This document shows positions 6,750-16,101 of a stretch of DNA of 42,435 bases, piece by piece. The translations under genes and the position numbers were made by a program. This DNA comes from an uncultured Opitutia bacterium. Lineage in GTDB: Bacteria; Verrucomicrobiota; Verrucomicrobiia; Opitutales; Opitutaceae. Every line of letters begins with the position of its first letter. Within the stretch, counting starts at the first letter, position 1. The notes under the pieces were generated by a model. That model was not told the DNA's origin. It searched no databases and was given only the letters and a program-made list of their open reading frames with translations. The stretch covers positions 1 through 42,435 of the forward strand of contig CAIQKV010000012.1 in the NCBI GenBank assembly GCA_903872505.1, in the 5' to 3' direction.

Positions 6750-8417
6750 TCAAAGCGGCAGACCTGGATCCGCCGGCTCCGGCTTCCCGGCCGAAGCGCC
6801 GAAGGTAAGTACCCCGAGGGCCAGGATCGCGAGCGCGGCGCTGACGGCGACAAACCAGTCGCCGTGCTCGGTGTAATAGCTGTTGTGCTCCACCCAGCGG
6901 GCGTCGCGCGTCACCGTCAGCGTGCGCGTGCCGCGGAAGTAGACACTGCCCGCCTCGTTCACCAGCACTGACCGCACGGTGCCAAACTCGTCGATCCAGC
7001 CGCTCCAGCCGCCGTTGCCGTCGCGCAGCACCGGCCGGCGGGTCTCGACCGCGCGCAGCACCGAGTTGGCCGCATGCTGGTAGGCCGCGCCGCCCTCGCC
7101 AAACCAGCCGTTGTTGGTCAGCACCACCAGCACGTCGGAACCGGCCAGCGCGCTCGCGCGGGCCAGCTGCGGGTAAATGTCCTCGTAGCAGATGAGCGGG
7201 CCGATGGTGAGCGCCGTGCCGTGCACCGGCACCACCAACGGGGACGAATCGCCGCCAGCGGTGAAATCATCGCCGATCGGCACGAATTTCGTGATCCAGC
7301 CCAGGACCGGGCGCAGCGGCACATACTCGCCGAACTGCACCAGGCGGCGCTTGGCGTAGTAGGTCGTCTGCAGGCCCGTGACCGGGTCGACGGCAAACGC
7401 GCCGTTGTACCAATGTTCGTTGGCCGCATGGGGATTTTCCAGCGCGATGGAGCCGATCAGGAGCGGCGCCCTCGCCTGCTGAGCGAGCGACTCGACGAAG
7501 GCCCGCATGTTGTCGTCGCCCTTCACTGCCCACGGGGTCGTGGCCTCAGGCCAGAGGATGAGGTCCGGCCGCGTCTCGGCGGCTTCCCGCGTGGTGTCCT
7601 GCAGCACCTTCAGGATGCCCGGGCCCCGCGCCGGATCCCACTTCACATCCTGCGGGATGTAGGGCTGGACAAACGCCACCCGGGCGAGCGGCACGGTGTA
7701 GTGGAGGCGGTTGAACGCCTCCTGCACGTGCACGCTCAGGCACACGAGCAGCAGGAACATCGCGAGGAAGAACTCCTGGCTGCGCTTGCGGAAGCCGGTC
7801 TCGCCCTCGCGGAACAGCCGGTGCGCATAGGCGGCGAAGCCGAGGTTCACCACCACCAGCACAAAGGACACACCGTAGGCGCCCGTGTACGAGGCGATCT
7901 GCAGGATGCTCGCGCGCTGCCACTGGCTGGCCGCAAGCGGCAGCCAGGGAAATCCGCCCAGCAGCCAGGTCCGCGTCCACTCGATGAGCACCCAGGTGCC
8001 GGCCAGCCCGAGCAATGCCAGCAGGCGGATGAGCGTGCGCCGGCCGATCAGCCGCGGCATCGCCCACCAGGCGGCCAGGTACCAGGTGCCGATCCAGGCG
8101 CCGACGACGGGCCCGAGCAGGAACAGTCCGAGCCAGGTCACGTGATGCAGCCAGGCGAGGATGATGGTCCACGCCACGGCCTGGGCGCCGAGCATCGTCC
8201 CGAGATAAAGTCTCCACCGCGGCCGGAGGTAGGCCCAGAAAATCCCCGGCACGAGCATCGCGTACGCGGCCTCCGGCGTCTTGCACGGCGGAAACGACAG
8301 CACCGCCAGGCCGATGGTCAGGGCAAACACCACCCCGGCGACGACCCACTCCGTGTGCCGCTGCCAGAACGTCGGCGGGACGGCATAGGGATCGGCGACG
8401 GGAAGATTGTCGGGCAT
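6750..8417 (-). CDS. lnt: apolipoprotein N-acyltransferase
   Basis: The 555-residue membrane enzyme adds the third acyl chain to lipoproteins in the inner membrane. The N-terminal half has six or seven membrane segments (for example VVAGVVFALTIGLAVLSF and FLLGPVVGAWIGTWYLAAWW). The nitrilase-like periplasmic domain follows from about residue 235, with the catalytic Glu291 (LWPEATTP), Lys356 (YYAKRRLVQFGEYVP) and Cys410 (ICYEDIYP). A last membrane segment lies near residue 525 (WFVAVSAALAILALGVL). The length is slightly above the usual 510. It stands between secA and rhaI on the same strand; gaps on both sides make it look singly transcribed. Confidence 0.95.
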   Translation of the reverse strand: MPDNLPVADPYAVPPTFWQRHTEWVVAGVVFALTIGLAVLSFPPCKTPEAAYAMLVPGIFWAYLRPRWRLYLGTMLGAQAVAWTIILAWLHHVTWLGLFLLGPVVGAWIGTWYLAAWWAMPRLIGRRTLIRLLALLGLAGTWVLIEWTRTWLLGGFPWLPLAASQWQRASILQIASYTGAYGVSFVLVVVNLGFAAYAHRLFREGETGFRKRSQEFFLAMFLLLVCLSVHVQEAFNRLHYTVPLARVAFVQPYIPQDVKWDPARGPGILKVLQDTTREAAETRPDLILWPEATTPWAVKGDDNMRAFVESLAQQARAPLLIGSIALENPHAANEHWYNGAFAVDPVTGLQTTYYAKRRLVQFGEYVPLRPVLGWITKFVPIGDDFTAGGDSSPLVVPVHGTALTIGPLICYEDIYPQLARASALAGSDVLVVLTNNGWFGEGGAAYQHAANSVLRAVETRRPVLRDGNGGWSGWIDEFGTVRSVLVNEAGSVYFRGTRTLTVTRDARWVEHNSYYTEHGDWFVAVSAALAILALGVLTFGASAGKPEPADPGLPL

Positions 8418-8424
8418 GGGGTGG

Positions 8425-8446
8425 AACGCGTTGTCCCTAACGCGTT
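8425..8446. repeat. solo palindromic repeat, family D
   Basis: Two AACGCGTT arms (8425-8432 and 8439-8446) flank the core GTCCCT. The centre (GTTGTCCCTAAC) matches the pair at 23157-23277 (GTTATCCTTAAC and ATTATCCCTAAT), so this is a third copy of that family, here alone in the lnt-secA gap. Confidence 0.65.
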
Positions 8447-8452
8447 GGTATT

Positions 8453-8521
8453 TTGGAGATGCGGCGCCCTCGCCGCGTCGTGGATCCTTCCGCGGCGGAG
8501 GCGCCGCGGCTCCATCTCCAA
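8453..8521. repeat. long GC-rich inverted repeat
   Basis: TTGGAGAT at 8453-8460 pairs with ATCTCCAA at 8514-8521. The inner parts (GCGGCGCC...CGCCGCG against CGCGGCGG...GGCGCCGC) also pair with small offsets. It follows the family D repeat in the 137-base gap between lnt and secA. It could fold as a long hairpin in RNA downstream of secA, but there is no T-run, so I do not call it a terminator. Confidence 0.65.
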
Positions 8522-8554
8522 GCCTTCAAAAATGCAGGCATCGCAGGCACGCGC

Positions 8555-11500
8555 TCAGGCGCCGTGGCAGTTCTTGTATTTCTTGCCGCTGCCGCACGGG
8601 CACGGGTCGTTGCGGCCGACCTTCGCGGTCTCGCGGCGCACCGTGACCTTGGGCAGCTTCAGCTCCACCTCGGGCGGTGCGGAGGTCGTGCCCCCGGGCG
8701 AGGCCGTCGTCGTGACCGAGGGCGCGGCGGGCGCGTCGGCGGGGCCGACGGCCTGGGCGGTGCGGCTGAGCAGCGCGAGCATGTTCTCGAACGAGGCGAG
8801 GTTGGACGCGCTGCGGAACAGGCCGGTGCAGATCTGGAGCCGCACGTTGTTCATCAGCTCCTCGAAGAAACGGTAGGCCTCGGACTTGTACTCGACGAGC
8901 GGGTCCTTCTGGCCGTAGCTGCGCAGGCCGATGCTCTTCCGCAGGTCCTCCATCTCGGTGAGGTGCTCCTGCCAGTGGTGGTCGATGGCGTTGATGACGA
9001 CGTAGCGCTCGAGCGAGCCGAGCGCTTCGGGCACCTCGGAGGCCTCCTTCACGGAATACGCCGTCTGGATGCGCCCGAGGACCGACGCGGCCAGCGCGGT
9101 GACGTCGTTGCCCGTCAGTTCATCCACGCGGACACTGATGGGGAAATGGGAGTTCAGCCAGCCGACGAGGCTCTCGACGGCGGTCTGCTCCGGGCCGCCC
9201 TTGCCGCCGAAGCCGGCCACCTCGAGGCGGTTGAGAAGCTCCTCCTCGATCTGCTCGAAAATGATGGCCTTCGGGCGCTCGGCGTGGATGGCGGCGTTGC
9301 GGATGCCGTAGATCACCTCGCGCTGCTGGTTGAGCACGTCGTCGTACTGGAGCAGGCGCTTGCGGATCGAATAATTCTGCTGCTCGACCTTCTTCTGCGC
9401 GGACTCGATCGAGCGGTTGAGCCACGGGTGCTCCAGCTCCTCCCCTTCCCGCATCGAGCCCTCCATCAGCCGCGAGGCGAGGTTGCCCTGCAGGAACAGG
9501 CGCATCAGGTCGTCCTCGAGCGAGAGGAAGAACTTGGTCAGGCCGGGGTCGCCCTGGCGCGAGCAACGGCCGCGCAGCTGGCGGTCGATGCGGCGGGACT
9601 CGTGACGCTCGGTGCCGATGACGTAGAGGCCGCCGGTGACCGTGGTCGCCGGCGTGAGCCGCAGGCCGCGCGCCTCGTCGCCGTTGGAGTCGTACTGCTT
9701 GGTCTCGCCGGTCTTCGGCTCGGTCAGCGTGTAGAGCAACGGGTGCTCCTTGCGCTTTTCCGGGTCGGGATGCGGCTGGGAGGTCACCTTGTACCGCACG
9801 CCCTCGCCGAGTTTGATGTCGGTGCCGCGGCCGGCCATGTTGGTCGCGATCGTGACGGCGCCGCGCTGGCCGGCGCGGGCGACGATCTCGGACTCCTGCT
9901 GGTGGAACTTGGCGTTGAGGACGGTGTGGATGACGCCGGTGCGCTTGAGCATGCGCGAGAGCACCTCGGACGACTCGACGCTGACCGTGCCGACGAGCAC
10001 CGGCTGGCCGCGCTTGTTGGCCGCCTCGATCTCGCGGACCACGGCGTTGAACTTGTCGCGGCGGGTCTTGAAGATGGAATCGTTCTTGTCGATGCGGATG
10101 CAGGGCTGGTTGGTTGGGATAACCTGGACCGCGAGCCGGTAGATGTCGTTGAACTCCGTCGCCTCCGTCTCCGCCGTGCCGGTCATGCCGGCCAGCTTCT
10201 CGTACATGCGGAAGTAGTTCTGGATCGTGATCGTCGCGTAGGTGCGGGTCTCGCGCTCGATCATGACGTTCTCCTTCGCCTCGACCGCCTGGTGGAGGCC
10301 GTCGGACCAGCGGCGGCCGGGCATGACGCGCCCGGTGTTCTCGTCGACGATCATCACCTTGCCCTCCTGCACGACGTACTCGACGTCCTTTTCGTAGAGC
10401 GAGTAGGCGCGGAGCAGCTGGGAAATGGCGTGGATGTCCTCGGACACCTCGGCGTAGCGCGTCTGGGCGGCGAGTTTCTTCTCCTCGCGCTGCTCGAGGG
10501 TGATCGTGTGGTCCTTCTCGAGGTCGCTGAACTCGGTGGCGAGGTCGGGAAGCATGAACGCGTCGGGATTATCCGGCCGGAGCGTGGTGCGGCCGAGCTC
10601 GGTGAGGTCGGCCTGGTGCTGGCGCTCGTCGATGACGAAGTAGAGCTTCTCCTTGAGCCGGTAGACCTCCTCCTTGTTCAGGTCGGAGTTCATCTCGGTC
10701 TCGGTCTTGTCGAGCATCTTGCGCCACTCCGGCGTCTCCATCAGGCGGAGAAGCAGCTTGTTCTTCGGGTGCCCCATCTTCACCTGCAGCAGCATCCGTG
10801 AGGCTGCCTGGATAGGATCTGGGTCCATGTAAGGCAACGGGAGTGGCGGCAAATCCTTCTTTGCTCGCCTAGCGTTCTCCTCGCGAACCTCCGCAGCCTT
10901 TTTTTCATGTTCCTCTCTCTCCTTTGCGCGCTGTTCAGGCGTCTTCTCCAGGATCTCCTTGGCCTCGGAAACAATCCGGTTGCACAGGCGGGTCTGGTCG
11001 TTGACGAGGCGCTCCACCGGCGGCTGGATGCGCGTGAACGGCTGCTCGCGCTCGATCGGCGCGGGGCCGGAGATGATCAGCGGCGTGCGCGCTTCGTCGA
11101 CGAGGATCGAGTCGATTTCGTCCACGATGCAGTACCAGTGGTCGCGCTGGACCTGGTCCTCCTTGCGCGTGGCCATGCCGTTGTCGCGGAGGTAGTCGAA
11201 GCCGAACTCGCTCGCGGTGCCGTAGGTGATCTCCCGGCCGTACATCTCGCGGCGCAGGTCGGGCGCCATCTGCTGCTGGATGCAGCCGACGGAGACCCCG
11301 AGGAAATTGTAGAGGTGCCCCATCCACTCGGAATCGCGGCGGGCGAGGTAGTCGTTGACGGTGACGAGCTGGGCGTTCCGGCCGTTGAGGCAGTTGAGGT
11401 ACAGCGGCAGCGTGGAGACGAGGGTCTTGCCCTCGCCGGTGGCCATCTCGGCGATCCGGCCTTGGTGGATGGCGAGGCCGCCGATGAGCTGGACGTCAAA

Positions 11501-11788
11501 ATGCACCATGTCCCATGTCAGCTCGTGGTCGCAGACGATGATCTTGCGCCCGAGCATGCGCCGGGCGGCGTTTTTGACCGTGGCGAACGCCTCCGGGAGG
11601 ATCTGCTCGAGAGTCTCACCGGCCTTCAGACGGGCGCGGAATTCGTCCGTCTTGGCGCGCAACTGCTCTTCCGTGAGCGACTGGTAGGTCAGTTCCAGCT
11701 CGTTGATGCGGGCGACGGTGGGCCGGGCTTTCTCCAGGAACTTTTTATAGTGCCGGCCGGCGAAGCGTTTGAACAAGAAGGAAAGCAT
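8555..11788 (-). CDS. secA: preprotein translocase ATPase SecA
   Basis: This cytoplasmic motor drives secreted proteins through SecYEG. Residues 115-122 (MATGEGKT) are Walker A, DEID at 223-226 is Walker B, and the second helicase domain ([15 protein letters not shown]) and [17 protein letters not shown] scaffold region are present. The C-terminus ends with the zinc-binding SEC-C motif [16 protein letters not shown]. At 1077 residues it is about 175 longer than E. coli SecA. Most of the excess is an insertion of roughly 120 residues in the preprotein-cross-linking domain (about 265-390), including a Lys/Glu-rich stretch ([20 protein letters not shown]) encoded by AT-richer DNA at 10800-10960. 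Confidence 0.98.
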   Translation of the reverse strand: MLSFLFKRFAGRHYKKFLEKARPTVARINELELTYQSLTEEQLRAKTDEFRARLKAGETLEQILPEAFATVKNAARRMLGRKIIVCDHELTWDMVHFDVQLIGGLAIHQGRIAEMATGEGKTLVSTLPLYLNCLNGRNAQLVTVNDYLARRDSEWMGHLYNFLGVSVGCIQQQMAPDLRREMYGREITYGTASEFGFDYLRDNGMATRKEDQVQRDHWYCIVDEIDSILVDEARTPLIISGPAPIEREQPFTRIQPPVERLVNDQTRLCNRIVSEAKEILEKTPEQRAKEREEHEKKAAEVREENARRAKKDLPPLPLPYMDPDPIQAASRMLLQVKMGHPKNKLLLRLMETPEWRKMLDKTETEMNSDLNKEEVYRLKEKLYFVIDERQHQADLTELGRTTLRPDNPDAFMLPDLATEFSDLEKDHTITLEQREEKKLAAQTRYAEVSEDIHAISQLLRAYSLYEKDVEYVVQEGKVMIVDENTGRVMPGRRWSDGLHQAVEAKENVMIERETRTYATITIQNYFRMYEKLAGMTGTAETEATEFNDIYRLAVQVIPTNQPCIRIDKNDSIFKTRRDKFNAVVREIEAANKRGQPVLVGTVSVESSEVLSRMLKRTGVIHTVLNAKFHQQESEIVARAGQRGAVTIATNMAGRGTDIKLGEGVRYKVTSQPHPDPEKRKEHPLLYTLTEPKTGETKQYDSNGDEARGLRLTPATTVTGGLYVIGTERHESRRIDRQLRGRCSRQGDPGLTKFFLSLEDDLMRLFLQGNLASRLMEGSMREGEELEHPWLNRSIESAQKKVEQQNYSIRKRLLQYDDVLNQQREVIYGIRNAAIHAERPKAIIFEQIEEELLNRLEVAGFGGKGGPEQTAVESLVGWLNSHFPISVRVDELTGNDVTALAASVLGRIQTAYSVKEASEVPEALGSLERYVVINAIDHHWQEHLTEMEDLRKSIGLRSYGQKDPLVEYKSEAYRFFEELMNNVRLQICTGLFRSASNLASFENMLALLSRTAQAVGPADAPAAPSVTTTASPGGTTSAPPEVELKLPKVTVRRETAKVGRNDPCPCGSGKKYKNCHGA

Positions 11789-11892
11789 GAAGGGTCAAGA
11801 CCATAGGCGCGGAAGGGGGCTTGGCAAATGGCAAATGGGCGCACCGCGCGGGAAACCCCCGGCCAGCCTAACCCTCGCTCCCCCAACATGTC

Positions 11893-12819
11893 TCAGACCT
11901 TGGTCTTGAAGTAGGCGATGGTGCGCTTGAGGCCCTCCTCCAGCGGCACGGCGGGCTCCCATTTGAGGAGCTTGCGCGCCAGGGTGATGTCCGGCTGGCG
12001 CTGCTTCGGGTCGTCGGACGGGAGCGGCCGGTGGACGATCTTCGATTTCCCGCCCACGAGCTTCAGCGTGAGCTGGGCAAGCTGGAGCATGGTGAATTCG
12101 CCCGGGTTGCCGAGGTTCAGCGGACCGGGCGTCTCGGTCTGCGCCATGAACCGGACAAAGCCCTCGATCAGGTCGTCGACGTAGCAGAACGACCGCGTCT
12201 GCGCGCCGTCGCCGTAGATGGTGAGGTCCTCGCCGCGCAGCGCCTGCACGATGAAGTTCGAGACCACCCGGCCGTCGGCCTCGTGCATCCGCGGGCCGTA
12301 GGTGTTGAAGATGCGGACGACGCGGATATCGACCTTGTTCTCGCGGTGGTAGTCGAAGAACAGCGTCTCGGCGCAGCGTTTGCCCTCGTCGTAGCAGGAA
12401 CGCTTGCCGATGGGGTTGACGTTGCCCCAGTAGCTCTCGGGCTGCGGGTGCACCTGCGGGTCGCCGTAGACCTCCGACGTCGAGGCCTGGAACACGCGCG
12501 CCTTGAGCCGCTTGGCGAGCCCGAGGCAGTTGATCGAGCCCATCACCGACGTCTTGATCGTCTTGATCGGGTTGTACTGGTAGTGCGGCGGCGAAGCGGG
12601 ACAGGCGAGGTTGTAGATCTGCTCCACCTCGACCTTGAACGGATCGGTCACGTCATGCCGGACAAACTCAAAGCGCGAGTTGGCCAGCAGATGCTCGATG
12701 TTGGACTTGCGCCCGGTGAAGAGGTTGTCGAGGCAGACGACCTCGTGGCCGTCCCGCAGGAGACGGTCGCAAAGATGGGAGCCGAGAAAGCCGGCGCCGC
12801 CGGTGACGAGGATGCGCAT
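11893..12819 (-). CDS. UDP-glucuronate decarboxylase (UDP-xylose synthase)-like epimerase/dehydratase
   Basis: The 308-residue extended SDR shows the NAD motif TGGAGFLG at residues 6-13, catalytic Thr114/Glu116 in [10 protein letters not shown], and Tyr143 and Lys147 in YDEGK. The YGDP, YDEGKR and [17 protein letters not shown] segments match UDP-glucuronate decarboxylases, which convert UDP-glucuronate to UDP-xylose for surface polysaccharides. It acts in the cytoplasm. No glycosyltransferase or UDP-glucose dehydrogenase is beside it. Other nucleotide-sugar epimerases share the fold, but these segments make UXS the best call. Confidence 0.88.
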   Translation of the reverse strand: MRILVTGGAGFLGSHLCDRLLRDGHEVVCLDNLFTGRKSNIEHLLANSRFEFVRHDVTDPFKVEVEQIYNLACPASPPHYQYNPIKTIKTSVMGSINCLGLAKRLKARVFQASTSEVYGDPQVHPQPESYWGNVNPIGKRSCYDEGKRCAETLFFDYHRENKVDIRVVRIFNTYGPRMHEADGRVVSNFIVQALRGEDLTIYGDGAQTRSFCYVDDLIEGFVRFMAQTETPGPLNLGNPGEFTMLQLAQLTLKLVGGKSKIVHRPLPSDDPKQRQPDITLARKLLKWEPAVPLEEGLKRTIAYFKTKV

Positions 12820-12882
12820 GTTGGGTTGAAAGTAAGAGCGAAAGCGGCGAAATTGGCGAGCGTGGGGATTGGCCGGCTGCGG

Positions 12883-14037
12883 TTACTCCGGCCCGGCGGT
12901 CCGGGCCGCCGCCCCCGCCTCGTAGCGCTCGATCCAGGCCCGGTGCCAGCTCGCGTAGTCGCCCGCCTCGATATGCGCCCGCGCCTGCGCCATCAGGTCG
13001 AGGTAGAAATGCAGGTTGTGCAGGGTGAGCAGGGTGCAGCTCAGGATCTCGCCGGCGAGCGTGAGGTGGCGCAGGTAGGCGCGGGAAAAGTTGCGGCAGG
13101 TGTAGTTGTCGAGGCCCTCGACGATCGGCCGCGGGTCGGCGCGGAATTTCTCGTTGCGCAGGTTGAGCGGTCCGTCCGGGGTGAAAACGAGGCCGTTGCG
13201 CGCCACGCGCGTGGGCAGCACGCAGTCGAACATGTCCACCCCGAGCGCGACCATCTTCAGCAGCTGCGGGGGGGTGCCGAGGCCCATGGTGTAGCGCGGC
13301 TTGCCAGCGGGCAGGAACGGCGTGGTCGCCGCGACCTGCCGCAGCATCTCCGGTTCCGGCTCGCCGACGCTCACGCCGCCCACGGCGTAGCCGGGAAAAT
13401 CGAGCGCCGCGAGCGACTCCGCCGCCTCGCGCCGGAGGTCGTCGAACGTCGAGCCCTGCACGATGGCGAACAGGTGGTGGCCGGCTGCGAGCCAGCCGCT
13501 GTCGGTGGCGATCGACCGGCACTGCCCCGCCCAGCGGAGGCTGCGCGCGACCGCCTTCGCGCAGGCGTCGCGCTCGCACGGCCAGGGCGGACACTCGTCG
13601 AGCACCATCGCGATGTCGCTGCCCAGGTTCCGCTGGATGTCCATCACCTCGCGCGGCCCGAGGAAGTGCTTCGCCCCGTCCAGGTGCGACTGAAATGCCA
13701 CGCCATCGTCCCGGATGTCGCGCAGCTTCGCCAGCGAGAAGACCTGGAATCCGCCGCTGTCCGTCAGGATCGGGCCGTCCCAGCCCATGAACTTGTGCAA
13801 CCCGCCCAGGTCGCGGATCAGCTCGGAGGTCGGGCGCAGGTTGAGGTGGTAGGTGTTGCCCAGGATGATCTGCGCGCCGATCTCCCGCAGGTGGGCCGGC
13901 GTGAGCGATTTCACCGTGCCCTGCGTGCCCACCGGCATGAAGATCGGCGTCTCGATGACCCCGTGCCGCGTCTGCAGCCGGCCGCGCCGGGCCGCCGTCG
14001 CCGCATCGGCCTGAAGTAATTGAAAGTGATTGGCCAT
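12883..14037 (-). CDS. tgt: tRNA-guanine transglycosylase (Tgt) with incomplete zinc site
   Basis: Tgt exchanges guanine 34 for a queuine precursor in Asp, Asn, His and Tyr tRNAs. The general-base Asp of LTDSGGFQVFSL and the nucleophile Asp of DMFDCVLPTRVARNG are present, as are the binding motifs YAVGGVSVGEP and MGLGTPPQL. The zinc site is odd: where the family has C-x-C-x2-C, this protein has L309-D-N311-Y-T-C314, so only Cys314 and His340 of the four ligands remain. I start at MANHFQLL (384 residues), because GGAG sits seven bases before that ATG and the 14 codons upstream are not conserved. It is divergent from pabA. Confidence 0.93.
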   Translation of the reverse strand: MANHFQLLQADAATAARRGRLQTRHGVIETPIFMPVGTQGTVKSLTPAHLREIGAQIILGNTYHLNLRPTSELIRDLGGLHKFMGWDGPILTDSGGFQVFSLAKLRDIRDDGVAFQSHLDGAKHFLGPREVMDIQRNLGSDIAMVLDECPPWPCERDACAKAVARSLRWAGQCRSIATDSGWLAAGHHLFAIVQGSTFDDLRREAAESLAALDFPGYAVGGVSVGEPEPEMLRQVAATTPFLPAGKPRYTMGLGTPPQLLKMVALGVDMFDCVLPTRVARNGLVFTPDGPLNLRNEKFRADPRPIVEGLDNYTCRNFSRAYLRHLTLAGEILSCTLLTLHNLHFYLDLMAQARAHIEAGDYASWHRAWIERYEAGAAARTAGPE

Positions 14038-14044
14038 CAGCGTG

Positions 14045-14048
14045 CTCC
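14045..14048 (-). promoter_or_regulatory. ribosome binding site deciding the tgt start
   Basis: On the minus strand GGAG (within GGTGGAG) is followed by seven bases and ATG at 14037. This is one of the few good Shine-Dalgarno matches in the window, and it favours the start at 14037 over the in-frame ATG at 14079. Confidence 0.6.
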
Positions 14049-14090
14049 ACCCTACCCGCATGCTTGACCCCCCTGTCAACCCATGGGTAG

Positions 14091-14666
14091 ATGACGGAAG
14101 TGCTCCTCGTCATCGATAACTTCGATTCGTTCACCTACAACCTGGTCCAATATTTCGGCCAGTTGGGCGTGGCGCAGCGCATTTTTCGCAACAACGAGAT
14201 CACCCCGGCGGAGGCCCTGGCGCTCAAGCCCGAGCGCATCCTCCTCTCCCCCGGGCCCTGCGCGCCCGGCGAGGCCGGCGTCACCCTCGACATCATCCGC
14301 GCCTTCGCCGGCGTGAAGCCCATCCTCGGCGTCTGCCTCGGCCACCAGGCCATCGGCCAGTATTTCGGCGGCCAGGTGGTCCGGGCCGGCCGGCTGATGC
14401 ACGGCAAGACCTCGCCAATCCAGCACCGGGGCACCGACCTGTTTCGCGGGATGCCGCAGGGTTTCGCCGCCACGCGCTACCACTCGCTGCTCGTGGAGCG
14501 CACCACCTTCCCCGCCGAGCTCGAGATCACCGCCGAGACCGCCGAGGGCGAGGTCATGGGCCTGCGCCACCGGCAGCTGCCGATCTGGGGCGTCCAGTTC
14601 CACCCGGAATCCATCGCCACCGAAAACGGGATGAACATCCTGAAAAACTTCCTGTCGTTAAACTGA
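14091..14666 (+). CDS. pabA: glutamine amidotransferase, aminodeoxychorismate/anthranilate synthase component II
   Basis: The 191-residue class I amidotransferase supplies ammonia to PabB (folate) or TrpE (tryptophan). The N-terminus [18 protein letters not shown] is characteristic. The triad is Cys82 ([16 protein letters not shown]), His171 and Glu173 (VQFHPES). PabA and TrpG are often one shared protein, and no pabB or trpE gene is here to decide between them. The nrdR gene follows six bases later, so the two are probably co-transcribed. Confidence 0.93.
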   Translation: MTEVLLVIDNFDSFTYNLVQYFGQLGVAQRIFRNNEITPAEALALKPERILLSPGPCAPGEAGVTLDIIRAFAGVKPILGVCLGHQAIGQYFGGQVVRAGRLMHGKTSPIQHRGTDLFRGMPQGFAATRYHSLLVERTTFPAELEITAETAEGEVMGLRHRQLPIWGVQFHPESIATENGMNILKNFLSLN

Positions 14667-14672
14667 ACACCC

Positions 14673-15131
14673 ATGCGCTGCCCCAAATGCACCTCGATTG
14701 AGGACAAGGTCATCGATTCCCGGATCAGCCGGGAAGGCTCGACCATCCGCCGCCGGCGCGAGTGCCTCGAGTGCGGCCACCGCTACACCACGACCGAGGG
14801 CCTCATCCGCGACGGCATGGCCGTGATCAAGCGCGACGGCCGCCGCGAGGATTTCTCCCGGGACAAGCTCGTGCACGCCGTGCGCGCCGCCTGCCACAAG
14901 CGCCCGGTCGACGCCGAGCAGATCACCATGCTGATCGAGGACGTGATCGACGTGCTCGAGGCCCAGTACGAGACCGAGATCCCTTCGGCGGCCATCGGCG
15001 ACGCCGTGATGCAGCGCCTGCGCACCGTCGACCAGGTCGCGTACGTCCGCTTTGCCAGCGTCTACAAGGAATTCCGCGACGTCGCGGAATTCATGCAGGA
15101 GATCAGTTCCCTCTCGAAGAAGCCGAAATGA
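14673..15131 (+). CDS. nrdR: transcriptional repressor NrdR
   Basis: NrdR represses ribonucleotide reductase genes in response to dATP/ATP. The 152-residue protein has the N-terminal zinc ribbon with Cys3, Cys6, Cys31 and Cys34 (MRCPKC...CLEC), then the ATP-cone (VIKRDGRREDFSRDKLVHAV...). Length and layout are standard. It lies between pabA and an unknown gene whose ATG overlaps the NrdR stop (ATGA), so the three form an operon. No NrdR-box pair was noticed in the window. Confidence 0.97.
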   Translation: MRCPKCTSIEDKVIDSRISREGSTIRRRRECLECGHRYTTTEGLIRDGMAVIKRDGRREDFSRDKLVHAVRAACHKRPVDAEQITMLIEDVIDVLEAQYETEIPSAAIGDAVMQRLRTVDQVAYVRFASVYKEFRDVAEFMQEISSLSKKPK

Positions 15132-15631
15132 CCCGCGACCGCGCCGACCTGCGCCGGCTGCATTTCATCAACGCGCTGTTCGCCCACGCCACGGGCCACG
15201 ACCTCTACCTGGCGGAGCAGATCCGCGGCGCGATCACGTTCAGCCTGGCCGAGCTCGCCGCCCAGACCGCCGCGCATCCCGACTTCGCCGCGAAATACGA
15301 CGCCGAGTTCAACGCCGCCGCCGCGCTCCTGCTCGCGAAGCTCTACGCCCACCTGCCCCGCCGGGGATTCTTCCACTGGGACGCCGCGCTGACGCCCGCC
15401 GCCGCCACGCCCCTCTTCGCCCGGGCGGAGTTGATGGCCGGCCTCCGGCAGCTCGCCCCCTACCGCGAATCAACCCTGCTCGTGACCAACCTGCGCCCGG
15501 CGCTCATTCCGCCGCAAAAACGGGCCACACCCCGGCGCCAGCGCGACTACGAGGAGGCCCTCGCGTTCGTCCGCGACCTCACCGCCGCCCGCACCGCCCG
15601 CAGCGCCAACCTGCAGCTGCTGTTCCTCTGA
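15128..15631 (+). CDS. hypothetical protein translationally coupled to nrdR
   Basis: The 167-residue product starts at an ATG overlapping the nrdR stop by four bases, so its translation is probably coupled. It is a soluble, mostly helical, Ala/Leu/Arg-rich protein (INALFAHATGHDLYLAEQIR, AAALLLAKLYAHLPRRGFFHW) with no signal peptide, membrane segment, cysteine cluster or motif that I recognise. The same frame is open further upstream inside nrdR, but that part is a shadow. A nucleotide-metabolism or regulatory link to NrdR is only suggested by position. Confidence 0.75.
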   Translation: MTRDRADLRRLHFINALFAHATGHDLYLAEQIRGAITFSLAELAAQTAAHPDFAAKYDAEFNAAAALLLAKLYAHLPRRGFFHWDAALTPAAATPLFARAELMAGLRQLAPYRESTLLVTNLRPALIPPQKRATPRRQRDYEEALAFVRDLTAARTARSANLQLLFL

Positions 15632-15637
15632 TTTTTG

Positions 15638-15716
15638 TCTGGAACTCAGGAACTCTGGAAATACCAATCAGCCGAAGCAGTTGCGCATTTCCGTTCCCGA
15701 GTTCCTGAGTTCCAGA
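15638..15716. repeat. long imperfect hairpin repeat
   Basis: TCTGGAACTCAGGAACTC at 15638-15655 is the exact reverse complement of 15699-15716 (18 bases). Inside it, GGAAAT (15657-15662) pairs with ATTTCC (15687-15692). It fills the 98-base gap between the unknown gene and the HIT gene. It is not followed by a T-run, so a role as terminator is doubtful; it looks like another dispersed palindromic element. Confidence 0.8.
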
Positions 15717-15729
15717 TAGAAATCCGCCC

Positions 15730-16071
15730 ATGGCCAAGACGATCTTCCAAAAAATCATCGACCGCGAAATCCCCGCGACGATCGAGCACGAGGATGAGCA
15801 CTGCATCGTGATCCGGGACATCGACCCCAAGGCCCCGGTCCACCTGCTCATCATCCCGAAGCGGCTCATCGTCCGGGTGAGCGAGGCGACCGCCGCCGAC
15901 CAGCCGGTCCTCGGGCACCTGCTGGTCGTCGCCAGAGTCGTGGCGAAGAAGCTGAACCTTGCCGAGGGATTCCGGCTCGTGATCAACAACGGCCCGCTGG
16001 CCGGCGAGGCCGTGCCGCATCTGCATGTGCACCTGCTGGGCAAGCGCCAGCTGACCTGGCCCCCGGGCTGA
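15730..16071 (+). CDS. HIT-family nucleotide-binding protein (HINT-like)
   Basis: The 113-residue protein has the whole HIT domain: IFQKIIDREIPATIEHEDE at the start, PVHLLIIPKR in the middle, and the histidine triad His97-L-His99-V-His101 followed by LLGKRQLTWPPG, the typical HINT end. HINT proteins hydrolyse nucleoside phosphoramidates or adenylated intermediates in the cytoplasm. It precedes the third PhyH gene by 30 bases on the same strand, so the two may share a transcript. Confidence 0.94.
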   Translation: MAKTIFQKIIDREIPATIEHEDEHCIVIRDIDPKAPVHLLIIPKRLIVRVSEATAADQPVLGHLLVVARVVAKKLNLAEGFRLVINNGPLAGEAVPHLHVHLLGKRQLTWPPG

Positions 16072-16101
16072 AGTCGTGAACCGGAGCCTGTTCCCCGCCG
16101 C

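Noticed and set aside
8453..10801. 782-codon open frame antisense to secA, and similar long antisense frames at 4758-6971, 12031-14019 and 462-2435
   Set aside because: They lie opposite or across genes with clear families, have Arg/Ala/Val-heavy composition with no motif, and arise because stop codons are rare in some frames of GC-rich DNA.
14038..14079. Upstream in-frame ATG for tgt at 14079
   Set aside because: The added 14 residues are not family-like, and a good GGAG site lies seven bases before the ATG at 14037.
14049..14079. Promoter for tgt: TTGACA (minus, 14074-14079) with TAGGGT (14049-14054)
   Set aside because: Spacing is 19, the -10 is poor, and the implied start would remove the ribosome binding site.
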